Origin: a bacterium
Lineage (GTDB): Bacteria; Electryoneota; RPQS01
Reading direction: 5' to 3'
Length of the DNA: 64,000 nt
Assembly (NCBI GenBank): GCA_036504735.1
Contig: DASXUQ010000010.1
Span: 248,001 to 312,000, forward strand
Made by a program: the position numbers and the translations under genes. The notes below the pieces were generated by a model. It made no database searches, had not been told where the DNA came from, and saw only the letters and a list, made by a program, of their open reading frames with translations. Below, in pieces: positions 25,605 through 33,257 of this stretch (position 1 is its first letter; each line of letters begins with the position of its first letter).

Positions 25605-25771
25605 AGGTGTGGGCCTTGAGGTACTTTTTCTTAAGATAAGAATGAAATGGGAAATAGGAAATAGGAGGGCCGCTGGGGTGGGTTTCGGCCGGGTTGTGTG
25701 TTCGGTTCGGGGCAGGGTGCGGTGCGGCTCAACCCAGCTCGGCAAACATCTTAGGGCGGATGGGGTTTGGG

Positions 25772-25796
25772 ATTCCGTTCCGAAGCAGAACGGAAT
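25772..25796. repeat. Inverted repeat
   Basis: A 9-bp stem, ATTCCGTTC / GAACGGAAT, with a 7-base loop. It is followed by GACAAGG, a context typical of dispersed intergenic palindromes. Confidence 0.4.
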
Positions 25797-25850
25797 GACA
25801 AGGGTTGGTGGGCAGTGCCGTAGGAGTAGGAGTGATTGCTAATTGAGCTT

Positions 25851-25864
25851 AAAATAGCTATTTT
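25851..25864. promoter_or_regulatory. 14-base AT palindrome, possible operator
   Basis: AAAATAGCTATTTT is a perfect palindrome 56 bases before the gamma-glutamyltransferase start. Its position suits a regulator site, but no clear promoter can be placed around it. Confidence 0.3.
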
Positions 25865-25919
25865 CAAGGCAGGCAGCGGGAGCGGGCTTAAGGCGGCAAT
25901 TTTCTAACCGAAACTCACT

Positions 25920-27635
25920 ATGACATCCAAGATCGCATCTTCCTTGTTGATTGTTATTCTTTTGTTTGTGACTGGGGTTGCACAGGCGGCTTCGCCGAGG
26001 CCGGCGTGGGCGCAACACTGCATGGTCTCCAGCGCGGACCGGATGGCGACGGAAGTGGGAGTGGATGTGCTGAAGAGGGGCGGAAATGCCGTAGACGCGG
26101 CGGCCGCGGTGGCGCTGGCGCTGGGTGTAACGGAAAGCTTTTCCAGCGGCTTGGGCGGGGGCTGCTTTATCCTGATCCGGATGGCAGACGGGCGAACGGT
26201 GGCGATTGACGGGCGGGAGACGGCTCCGGCCAAGGCTACACGGCTGATGTATGTGCCGAAGGATACCACCAAGGCTTCGGATCTGTCCACCGCCGGGCCG
26301 CTGGCATCGGGGACGCCGGGAGAACTGGCGGCGCTGGATCTGGCGATTCGCAATTACGGCAAACTGACGCTGGCGGATGATATTTCGGGAGCGGTGGCGC
26401 TGGCCGATACCGGGTTTGTGGTCAATATGCGCTATGCGCGCGCGCTGAAGTCGGAGCAGGAGTTGCTGGGCCGCTTCCCCGGAACGAAAGCAATTTTCTT
26501 CAAGAATGATAAGCCTCTGGCCTTTGGAGAAAGGCTGGTGCAGACGGATCTGGCAAAGACGATGAAGCGGATTCAGGCAGAGGGGATCGGGGCTTTCTAT
26601 TCAGGTTCGATTCCGCAGATGGTGGAAGCCTACATGAAGGCCAACGGCGGCATTCTCAGCGCCAAGGATTTTGCCTCCTACAAGCCGCTGACGCGGGAGC
26701 CTGTGCGCGGGAGCTACAAAGGGTATGATGTGATTTCCATGCCGCCGCCGTCTTCAGGGGGAATTCACGTGGTGGAAATCCTGAATCTGCTGGAACCGTA
26801 CGATCTGAAATATCTGGGCGCGGGTTCGTCGGATGAGATCCATCTGATTTCCGAAGCGATGGGAATCGCCTTTGCCGACCGGGCACAGTATTTGGGAGAT
26901 CCGGATTTTGTGAAGGTGCCGACGGCGGGTCTGCTAAGCAAAGACTATGCGACGGAACGCCGCAGCCATATCAGCCCGCTGGCGCACGAAAAGCTGGCCG
27001 AAGGCGGTCAGCCGGGCGCGTATATGCGCAGCGACACGGCGAGCACTCCGCCGCGCAGCCACACGACGCACCTGTGTGTAGTGGATTCGATGGGGAATAT
27101 GGTCTCGATCACGGCGACGGTGAATACGCCGTTCGGCTCGGGTGTGATTGTGCCGGGCACGGGATTCTTCCTGAACAACGAGATGGACGACTTTGTCACG
27201 TGGCCGGGGAAGCCGAACTACTTTGGCTTAGTCGGAAATGCGGCCAACGAAATTGCGCCGGGCAAGAGGCCTTTGTCGTCGATGTCGCCGACCATTCTGA
27301 CCAAAAACGGAAAACCGTTTATGGTGGTGGGCAGCATGGGTGGGCCGCGGATCATTACCAGCGTGGTGCTGACGCTGCTGAACCTGATTGATCAGGGAAT
27401 GAATGTTCAAGAGGCGATGGACTTTCCGAGGTTCCACCAGCAATGGATGCCGGACCAGCTTTACGTGGAGTCGGATACGCCGATGGATGTGCAGGTCAAT
27501 TTGCGGAATAAGGGGCACAACGTCCGTCCTCAGAGCAGGTGGGCGGCAGTCACAGCGATTGTGGCGGATAGCACCTATGGTGGCTGGTGGGGTGGGGCAG
27601 ACAGCCGGGTGGACGGGCTGGCCAAGGGGTTTTGA
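25920..27635 (+). CDS. ggt: Gamma-glutamyltransferase (self-processing, exported)
   Basis: It hydrolyses or transfers the gamma-glutamyl group of glutathione and gamma-glutamyl peptides in the periplasm. The 571-residue precursor has a signal peptide (ending AQAASPRP). The autoprocessing nucleophile is Thr382 in SHTTHLCVVD, which becomes the N-terminus of the small subunit. GGNAVDAAAAVALALGV and FSSGLGGGCFILIR mark the large subunit, and PLSSMSPTIL and GSMGGPRIITSV mark the substrate pocket. No clear ribosome site precedes the ATG. Beside three exported peptidases it fits peptide scavenging. Confidence 0.93.
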   Translation: MTSKIASSLLIVILLFVTGVAQAASPRPAWAQHCMVSSADRMATEVGVDVLKRGGNAVDAAAAVALALGVTESFSSGLGGGCFILIRMADGRTVAIDGRETAPAKATRLMYVPKDTTKASDLSTAGPLASGTPGELAALDLAIRNYGKLTLADDISGAVALADTGFVVNMRYARALKSEQELLGRFPGTKAIFFKNDKPLAFGERLVQTDLAKTMKRIQAEGIGAFYSGSIPQMVEAYMKANGGILSAKDFASYKPLTREPVRGSYKGYDVISMPPPSSGGIHVVEILNLLEPYDLKYLGAGSSDEIHLISEAMGIAFADRAQYLGDPDFVKVPTAGLLSKDYATERRSHISPLAHEKLAEGGQPGAYMRSDTASTPPRSHTTHLCVVDSMGNMVSITATVNTPFGSGVIVPGTGFFLNNEMDDFVTWPGKPNYFGLVGNAANEIAPGKRPLSSMSPTILTKNGKPFMVVGSMGGPRIITSVVLTLLNLIDQGMNVQEAMDFPRFHQQWMPDQLYVESDTPMDVQVNLRNKGHNVRPQSRWAAVTAIVADSTYGGWWGGADSRVDGLAKGF

Positions 27636-27676
27636 GGCGTTTACCGCACAAAATTGCCAATCCGGGACAGAAAGAG

Positions 27677-27705
27677 TTGACAATATACGGTGCTCTCTGT
27701 ATATT
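27677..27705 (+). promoter_or_regulatory. Consensus sigma-70 promoter of the XRE regulator
   Basis: -35 TTGACA (27677-27682), a 17-bp spacer, and -10 TATATT (27700-27705). This is the best promoter in the window. Transcription should start near 27712, giving a very short leader before the ATG at 27729 or 27738. Confidence 0.8.
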
Positions 27706-27706
27706 G
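27681..27706. promoter_or_regulatory. Palindromic operator overlapping the XRE promoter
   Basis: CAATATAC (27681-27688) and GTATATTG (27699-27706) form a perfect 8-base inverted repeat, 10 bases apart. The arms cover the end of the -35 box and the whole -10 box. A dimeric repressor here would block RNA polymerase, so autoregulation by the XRE protein encoded directly downstream is the obvious inference. Confidence 0.65.
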
Positions 27707-27728
27707 CCGTTAAGCTCAATCAGTTTCA

Positions 27729-28154
27729 ATGAATGCTATGTCCAAGATTGGTACGCGGATTCGGCAGGCCCGTAAGCAGGCGGGGAGTTCACAGGAAGAC
27801 CTGGCCGAACGGATAAATGTGAACCGTTCCTATCTGTCACTGGTAGAGAACGGCAAATCTTCTCCGACGTTTGAGTTTCTGGAGAAGATTGCCACGGGCT
27901 TGAGCATAAAAGTTGAAGATTTGGTATTGGGGCAGTCCATTGCGGGACTGGTGAATCTGGATTCTGATGAAGGCCCGCTGTATGAAGGGTTGGCGGAACT
28001 TCTGCGGGACGAAGAGCAGATGCTGCTCATGAACCCTTCACCCGACGAGATGAACATTTTGAGAAATATCCGCGTGGATGCACGCTATCACCCGTCCAAG
28101 AGGTTTTTCGTCGAAGCCCTGCTGGACTATCGGAAGAACAGGTTGGCGCGGTAG
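27729..28154 (+). CDS. XRE-family transcriptional regulator
   Basis: A 141-residue DNA-binding protein. Residues about 4-68 form a Cro/CI-type helix-turn-helix (IGTRIRQARKQAGSSQEDLAER, then VNRSYLSLVENGKSSPTFEFLEKIA). The remaining ~70 residues are acidic and have no recognised domain; they may dimerise or sense. The start could be ATG at 27729 or 27738; neither has a good ribosome site, fitting a nearly leaderless mRNA. Its promoter holds a palindrome suited to autorepression. Its target beyond itself is unknown. The partner-switching genes begin 62 bases downstream. Confidence 0.85.
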   Translation: MNAMSKIGTRIRQARKQAGSSQEDLAERINVNRSYLSLVENGKSSPTFEFLEKIATGLSIKVEDLVLGQSIAGLVNLDSDEGPLYEGLAELLRDEEQMLLMNPSPDEMNILRNIRVDARYHPSKRFFVEALLDYRKNRLAR

Positions 28155-28216
28155 GTCGGCACGGATAGTTCATAAACGACTACATTCCTAAAACATTTTT
28201 AGAAAGACGCTTTGAC

Positions 28217-28555
28217 ATGAAATTCTCCAACACCGTCAGAGATGGTATTCTGGTTTTTTCGTTGAAGGGCAAGATCATGGGCGGGCCGGAGTCCGCGGCC
28301 TTTCACGAAGAGTTGCGCAAGTCCGTTGCCGGCGGGCAGCGGAAGGTCATTCTGGACCTGGGCGAAGTGGAGTGGATGAATAGCTCGGGCCTTGGGCTGC
28401 TGATTTCGGCGTTGACGACCGTTCGGGCGGGCGGCGCGGAGATGAAGCTGGCGCGGGCCACGGACAAGATCACGTCGCTGCTGGTCATCACCAAGCTGAA
28501 TTCGGTTTTCGAAGCTTATCCCGACGTTGAAGATGCCGTTGCCAGCTTCTCCTGA
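28217..28555 (+). CDS. STAS-domain anti-sigma factor antagonist
   Basis: A 112-residue SpoIIAA/RsbV-like protein. The phosphorylation motif is WMNSSGLGLLISAL, with serines 56-57. In partner-switching systems the unphosphorylated form binds the anti-sigma kinase and frees its target. It is followed at once by a PP2C phosphatase (28-base overlap) and an RsbW-like kinase, so the three genes form a complete cassette. Confidence 0.9.
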   Translation: MKFSNTVRDGILVFSLKGKIMGGPESAAFHEELRKSVAGGQRKVILDLGEVEWMNSSGLGLLISALTTVRAGGAEMKLARATDKITSLLVITKLNSVFEAYPDVEDAVASFS

Positions 28556-30065
28556 CCGTCCCCCAAAATCGCTGGTGCACGACCTCGGCCTGCCCGGTTT
28601 GCGCGCGCAGGCTGAGGATGCTCCGTTCGGCGACCGGCTGCGCGTGCTGGATGAGCGGCTGCGGGAACTCTCGGATCTGTCCGCGGAGTTGCTCGAGTCG
28701 TTGCGCAACGGCCAGCCGGATCCGGTCCTTGCCGAGCGCTTTGTCGCGGTGTGGCGGGAAGCGGTGCGCGGCGACGCGGTGCTCGAACTGTTCCGTGAAG
28801 TGGAACGCGAGCGCCAGGAGAATCAGACGCTGATGGACATCAGCATGAAGCTCTCCAGCGCGTCAGCGATTGAGGACGTGCTGCGCACGATTCTTGACCT
28901 GTTGAAGCAGGTGGTGGCATTCGACGCGGCGGGCATCTTCGTGTACAACCGCGAGATGGGGCAGATCGAAATCGACATGCTCTCAGGCTATGAGGGCGCG
29001 TCGCGCGAACTGATTCACCGCAAGTTTCAGGAAGCGGTGAAGGCCGGGCAGGGGATTGTGGGCACGGTGATTCAGACCGGGCATCCGATCTATGTGCCGG
29101 ACATCCGCGAAGATCCGCGCTACATTGCGGTGCGCGAGACGACTCTGTCGGAACTGGCGGTGCCGATTGTGCTGCGGGACGAAGTGGTGGGAGCCTTCAA
29201 CCTCGAATCGGATGAGGTGGATGCTTTCACCGAGCGGGATCTGCGCAGCCTGACGACATTTGCCAACCATGCGGGCGTGGCCATCGAGCGCGCGCGCACG
29301 GACCGGTTGCGGCAGCATTCGCGGCGGATTCAGGAAGAGATTCATCTGGCGCGGCGGATTCAGATGTCGTTTCTGCCGGGTACGCTGCCGAGTTTTGCGC
29401 CCTATGATCTGGCGGGGATGAATTTCCCGTCGAGCGAAGTGGGCGGCGACTACTTCGATTTCATCTGCATCACCGACAACGACATGGGAGTCGCGATCGG
29501 TGATGTGACGGGACATGGCGTCGGCGCGGCGCTGTTGATGGCGAATTTCCGCGCCTGTCTGCGGATCGAATCCCGCAACAATTTTGCGATCCGCACGATT
29601 CTCGGCAAGGTGAACGATTACCTGTACGAGACCAACATGCCGGATAGCTTCGTGACGGCGGTGTACGGCGTGCTGGACCGGCGGCACAACACCTTCAGCT
29701 ATTCGAACGCGGGGCACAACCCGCCGTTCCGCATGAGACGGGACGGGAGCGTCGAACAGCTCGAAGTAGGCGGCCTGATTCTCGGAGCGTTTCCCAGCGT
29801 GATCTACAAGGAGACGACGATCTCGCTGCAGCCGGGAGACCTGCTGGTGTTTTACACCGACGGCGTGACGGAAGCGCACGACGCCGACGGCAACGAATTC
29901 GGCCTGGAGCGGCTTGTGGATCTGGTGCGCGAGCACCGGGATCTGCCCGCGGCCCACATGGTTCGCCGCATCTGTGATACGGTGCATGATTATCAGTCCG
30001 CCGCTTCGACACAGGACGACCTCACACTTTCCATCATCAAGTATGTCTCAACCATTGAAGGTTGA
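28533..30065 (+). CDS. GAF-PP2C (RsbU/SpoIIE-type) serine phosphatase
   Basis: About 510 residues. An N-terminal helical segment is followed by a GAF sensor domain (about 95-250, ending in the coiled linker LRQHSRRIQEEIHLARRIQ) and a SpoIIE/PP2C phosphatase (about 300-510). Metal-binding motifs are intact: EVGGDYFDF, AIGDVTGHGVGAALLM and FYTDGVTEA. It should dephosphorylate the upstream STAS protein in response to a small-molecule or redox signal sensed by GAF. I use the ATG at 28533; a TTG at 28527 is possible. It has no membrane segment. Confidence 0.92.
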   Translation: MPLPASPDRPPKSLVHDLGLPGLRAQAEDAPFGDRLRVLDERLRELSDLSAELLESLRNGQPDPVLAERFVAVWREAVRGDAVLELFREVERERQENQTLMDISMKLSSASAIEDVLRTILDLLKQVVAFDAAGIFVYNREMGQIEIDMLSGYEGASRELIHRKFQEAVKAGQGIVGTVIQTGHPIYVPDIREDPRYIAVRETTLSELAVPIVLRDEVVGAFNLESDEVDAFTERDLRSLTTFANHAGVAIERARTDRLRQHSRRIQEEIHLARRIQMSFLPGTLPSFAPYDLAGMNFPSSEVGGDYFDFICITDNDMGVAIGDVTGHGVGAALLMANFRACLRIESRNNFAIRTILGKVNDYLYETNMPDSFVTAVYGVLDRRHNTFSYSNAGHNPPFRMRRDGSVEQLEVGGLILGAFPSVIYKETTISLQPGDLLVFYTDGVTEAHDADGNEFGLERLVDLVREHRDLPAAHMVRRICDTVHDYQSAASTQDDLTLSIIKYVSTIEG

Positions 30066-30066
30066 T

Positions 30067-30474
30067 ATGCTGCGCATCCCCTCTTCCCTTGAGGAACTTC
30101 CGCACGTTGATGCGGAGGTGGAACGTATTGCCCTTGAAATGGGCTTCAACGACGACGCGCGCGCAGATCTTGGCATCTGCGTGACTGAAGCGGCCGGCAA
30201 TGCGATCACGCACGCTCACCATGAGCGCCCGGATCTGTTTGTGGAAATCCGCTTCGAACAGTTTCCCGATTCGCTGCGCGTGGTGGTGCGGGATCACGGG
30301 CCCGGCTTCGACGTGGAGAAGGTGCCCGATCCGACGCTGCCCGAGAATCTGATGAAGGCGAGCGGGCGGGGGCTGCATGTGATCCGCATGCTGATGGACG
30401 GAGTGGAAGTCAAGCGCCTGCCCGACGGCATGTGCATTGCCATGACCAAGAAACTGAACTCCAAAGCCGCGTGA
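30067..30474 (+). CDS. RsbW-like anti-sigma / serine kinase (HATPase)
   Basis: A 135-residue GHKL ATPase. The N-box is EAAGNAITHAHHE and the G1 box is VRDHGPGFD, with SGRGLHVIRML as G2. It should bind and phosphorylate the STAS protein and sequester a regulator. The start at 30067 has AAGG upstream and sits one base beyond the phosphatase stop; an ATG at 30043 is possible. No sigma-factor gene lies nearby, so the final output target is not visible. Confidence 0.88.
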   Translation: MLRIPSSLEELPHVDAEVERIALEMGFNDDARADLGICVTEAAGNAITHAHHERPDLFVEIRFEQFPDSLRVVVRDHGPGFDVEKVPDPTLPENLMKASGRGLHVIRMLMDGVEVKRLPDGMCIAMTKKLNSKAA

Positions 30475-30959
30475 GAACTGCACTCTATCCGGGCACCTTC
30501 GATCCCATCACCTTCGGGCACATGGATGTGATCCGCCGCGCGGCGGAACTGTTTGACCGCGTGATCGTCACCCTGGCCGTCAATTCGTCGAAGACCACCC
30601 TGTTTACGGTGCAGGAGCGGCGGGCGCAGATTGAAGAGGCGGTGAAGGGAATCGCGCATACCGAAGTGGGCGAATGCCGGGGCTTGCTGGTGGACTATGC
30701 GCATCAGCAGAAGGCGGTGGCGATTGTACGCGGGGTGCGCGCGGTCTCCGATTTCGAATATGAATTTCAGATGGCGCTGACCAACCGCAAACTGGCGGAA
30801 GACATCACGACGGTATTTCTGATGCCGCACGAACGGTACACGTACCTGAACAGTTCCATCGTGCGGGAAGTCGCGCGGCTGGGCGGCCATGTAGAATGTT
30901 TTGTCCCGGGGTTTATCGCCGAAGCGATGGCCCGCAAGTTTTCTGAGGAGAAGCGGTGA
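30471..30959 (+). CDS. coaD: Phosphopantetheine adenylyltransferase
   Basis: It catalyses 4'-phosphopantetheine plus ATP to dephospho-CoA in coenzyme A synthesis. The 162-residue length is typical. The nucleotidyltransferase signature is ALYPGTFDPITFGHMDVI, with the TxGH motif as FGH. RGVRAVSDFEYEFQMALTNRKL and FLMPHERYTYLNSSIVREVA complete the family pattern. The start is a GTG at 30471 that overlaps the previous stop (GTGA), indicating coupling to the partner-switching cassette. Confidence 0.95.
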   Translation: MRTALYPGTFDPITFGHMDVIRRAAELFDRVIVTLAVNSSKTTLFTVQERRAQIEEAVKGIAHTEVGECRGLLVDYAHQQKAVAIVRGVRAVSDFEYEFQMALTNRKLAEDITTVFLMPHERYTYLNSSIVREVARLGGHVECFVPGFIAEAMARKFSEEKR

Positions 30960-31636
30960 TCCCGCGAATCGGACTGGACCTGGAGCCGGGAGTGCAGATC
31001 GCCCGCCTCATCCCGGACCTTGATCTGCTGGACGTGGCGTACGGCGCGGTGCGCGGCGGGGCTCAGATCATTCTGCTGCCCGTTTCTGTCTTTGTGACCT
31101 CCACTACCTACACGCCGGACCTGTTCAACCGGCCCGGGCTGCCGTTGTTTGCGGTGAAGACGGAAGAAGACGATCTGGACCGGGTGCCGGGATTGGGTGT
31201 GGCGCCGGACCGGGTGGTGGTAACGGGAGCGCGCGGCACGACGATTTCGGACGTGAGCCGGGTGGCGGACGTGTCGCAGCGTGTGGTGGGCACGAACCAG
31301 GAGATCGGCGTGCTGGTGGCGCCGGATCCGGTGGCGATTAAGGAACTATCCCGCGCGCGGGTGCAGTGGGCGTATTTCTCCACGGAAAATGTGTACCACG
31401 CGGCCAGCCGCGAAGAGGCGGAAGCGGAAACGGCGCGAATCGCTTCGGCGGCGCTGGCTGCCAACCGGTTGAATTTGCGGGTGGCATTGTACGGGCCGAC
31501 GGGACGGCATTTGCCGCCGAGTCTGGGCGCGATGGCGCACATTGAAGAGATTTATCCGGCTCCCGATCTGTGGGCGATGGCGCTGCGCCTCGGATGGGAA
31601 GGAGCCATTTCCGAATACCGGTTCCTGCTGCGCTGA
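30956..31636 (+). CDS. PdxJ-like TIM-barrel protein lacking the catalytic residues
   Basis: A 226-residue protein aligning end to end with pyridoxine 5'-phosphate synthase (PdxJ, about 240 residues): IGLDLEPGVQIARL at the start, LFAVKTEEDDLDRV, IGVLVAPDPVAIKEL, and EEIYPAPDLWAMALRLGWEGAI at the end. Yet the catalytic blocks are gone. The HLREDRRH stretch is replaced by LLPVSVFVTST, EIHTGCYA by YFSTENVYH, and NAGHGLTYHN by ALYGPTGRHLP. It is probably not a functional PNP synthase. The start is a GTG overlapping the coaD stop (GTGA). Its role is unknown; a moonlighting or new-substrate barrel are options. Confidence 0.7.
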   Translation: MIPRIGLDLEPGVQIARLIPDLDLLDVAYGAVRGGAQIILLPVSVFVTSTTYTPDLFNRPGLPLFAVKTEEDDLDRVPGLGVAPDRVVVTGARGTTISDVSRVADVSQRVVGTNQEIGVLVAPDPVAIKELSRARVQWAYFSTENVYHAASREEAEAETARIASAALAANRLNLRVALYGPTGRHLPPSLGAMAHIEEIYPAPDLWAMALRLGWEGAISEYRFLLR

Positions 31637-31646
31637 ATTTCCTTCT

Positions 31647-33212
31647 ATGAAGCACCGCTACTTTGCGTGGCTCCTCCTGATTGCCGGCATGGTCTGGTGC
31701 CGCGCGGGATTCGTGGAGGATGTCTTTTACAACATCGACGAGGCGGAGTACGCGGTCGCAGGCAGCGCGATGAACCACGGCTGGCTGCCCGGCGTGGATC
31801 TGCTGGGGAGCACAAAGCCGCCGGGCATCTCGGCGCTGTTCAATGTGCTCTTTCATATCTTCGGCCACAATCTTGGCGCGGTGCACGTTGTCCATGTCGT
31901 GATCATGATCGCGACGGGCATGCTGGTGATGGAACTGGCGATAGCGCTGTGGGGGATGGCGGCGGCGATACCGGCGGCGGTATTGTTCTGGATGGTGTCC
32001 AACACGTACCACATTCCCTCGGAGACGCTGGCGCTGAATGTGGAATCGCCCGAAATGCTCTTGGCCGTGGCGGCGCTGCTGCTGGCCTGGATGAAACCGC
32101 AGAAGCGGTGGGCGCTGGTGGTGGCGGGTGCGGCGCTGGGGATGGGCGCGCTGTTCCGGCAAAGCGTGGTGTTTTTCGCGCTGCCCATGGCAGCGGCGAT
32201 CTGGCGGGAACCTTCGCGGCGGCTGTATCGCATGTCGCACGTCGCGGCGGGTTTTGTGCTGGCGTGGCTGCCGTTGCTGGCGATTTATGCCGCGTCGGGA
32301 GCGCTGGGGTGGGCGTGGGATAGCTGGGTGCGGTACCCGATTGCCTATTCGGGCGACGGCGGCATGGAGATGTTCTTCGGCGCGTTGAATGATTACGGCT
32401 CGACCTTTGTAACCGAAGCGACCGTGCCACTGGCGCTGCTGATCGGCGGGATTATTCTTCAGTGGCGGGACCGCTCAACACCACGCGCAAAGTTCCTGTT
32501 GTGGATGACGGCCGCTGCGACGCTGGCGCTGTGTGCAGGGTCGCGCTTCTTCGGGCACTACTGGATACAGATTTTCCCCGTGGCAACGCTGCTGGGCGTG
32601 TCAGTGTGGCTGAAACTGGCGCAGGGCACAAAGGTCATGAAGCGGCTGCTGGGGGCGGCGGTGGTGATCGGCGGGATCATGGCGATACTGCATTTTCCCA
32701 CGTGGCGGAGTTGGGACCCGGATCCGATCCCCGCGGGCTTCGGGCACTACTCGATAGGAGCGGATCAGCTCGAAGTGACCATCGGTCACTTTGCGCGGGC
32801 CAACACCACACAGGATGAGACGATTACAGTGTGGGGATATTGCCCGCAAATCTACTATTATGCGGACCGTCTGCCGGGAACACGCGACTACCTGTGCCAT
32901 TACACCACGGGCTATTCTCCGGGGACCTTCGATCCGACGGCAGAGCGCGCGGTGCGGTCCGAAGGGCATCCCCAGGCCAAGCAGATGTTCCTTGATGATC
33001 TGGAGAAACGCAAGCCGAAATACATCATCGACTTGGTGCAGGTCAGAGCATACGCGTTTCCGTTTTACAATTATTCATTGCGGGACTATCCGGAGCTGGC
33101 ATCCTACGTGCGCCGGAACTATCTTCCCGAAGGCAAAATCGGCGAGGCGCTGATCTATCGCCGCCGCACGGCGAGCGATACGTGGCAGCCTGCCGATCAG
33201 GATGTGAAGTAG
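31647..33212 (+). CDS. GT-C membrane glycosyltransferase (PMT/ArnT-like), paralogue 1
   Basis: A 521-residue polytopic membrane protein. It begins with one membrane helix, then a periplasmic loop with the acidic motif VFYNIDEAEYAVAG (family DE motif for the lipid-linked donor). About 10-12 hydrophobic segments follow, then a soluble tail of ~130 residues (VWGYCPQIYYYADRLPGTRDYLCHY). It should transfer sugar from a polyprenyl-phosphate carrier in the periplasm. The ATG at 31647 aligns with the starts of the two paralogues. It lies 10 bases after the PdxJ-like gene. The acceptor is unknown. Confidence 0.85.
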   Translation: MKHRYFAWLLLIAGMVWCRAGFVEDVFYNIDEAEYAVAGSAMNHGWLPGVDLLGSTKPPGISALFNVLFHIFGHNLGAVHVVHVVIMIATGMLVMELAIALWGMAAAIPAAVLFWMVSNTYHIPSETLALNVESPEMLLAVAALLLAWMKPQKRWALVVAGAALGMGALFRQSVVFFALPMAAAIWREPSRRLYRMSHVAAGFVLAWLPLLAIYAASGALGWAWDSWVRYPIAYSGDGGMEMFFGALNDYGSTFVTEATVPLALLIGGIILQWRDRSTPRAKFLLWMTAAATLALCAGSRFFGHYWIQIFPVATLLGVSVWLKLAQGTKVMKRLLGAAVVIGGIMAILHFPTWRSWDPDPIPAGFGHYSIGADQLEVTIGHFARANTTQDETITVWGYCPQIYYYADRLPGTRDYLCHYTTGYSPGTFDPTAERAVRSEGHPQAKQMFLDDLEKRKPKYIIDLVQVRAYAFPFYNYSLRDYPELASYVRRNYLPEGKIGEALIYRRRTASDTWQPADQDVK

Positions 33213-33257
33213 GGAGGGGATCTTAGTCCGCAGATGATTGCAGCAGTGGACGGTCCC

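Larger units (their letters stand above)
25170..25919. other. 750-base gap with a gene relic and palindromes
   Basis: No intact gene. It holds the M14 terminator, a decayed T9SS cargo gene on the minus strand (25249-25604), a hairpin at 25772-25796 (ATTCCGTTC / GAACGGAAT) of the kind seen in dispersed repeats, and a 14-base AT palindrome at 25851-25864 upstream of the gamma-glutamyltransferase gene. Confidence 0.6.

Noticed and set aside
25437-25745. Intact 102-codon gene on the minus strand
   Set aside because: The upstream 47 codons have no signal-peptide or gene character and the reading after the NEG block becomes a Ser/Thr/Pro run. The one-base-shifted frame carries the recognisable protein, so it is listed as a pseudogene.
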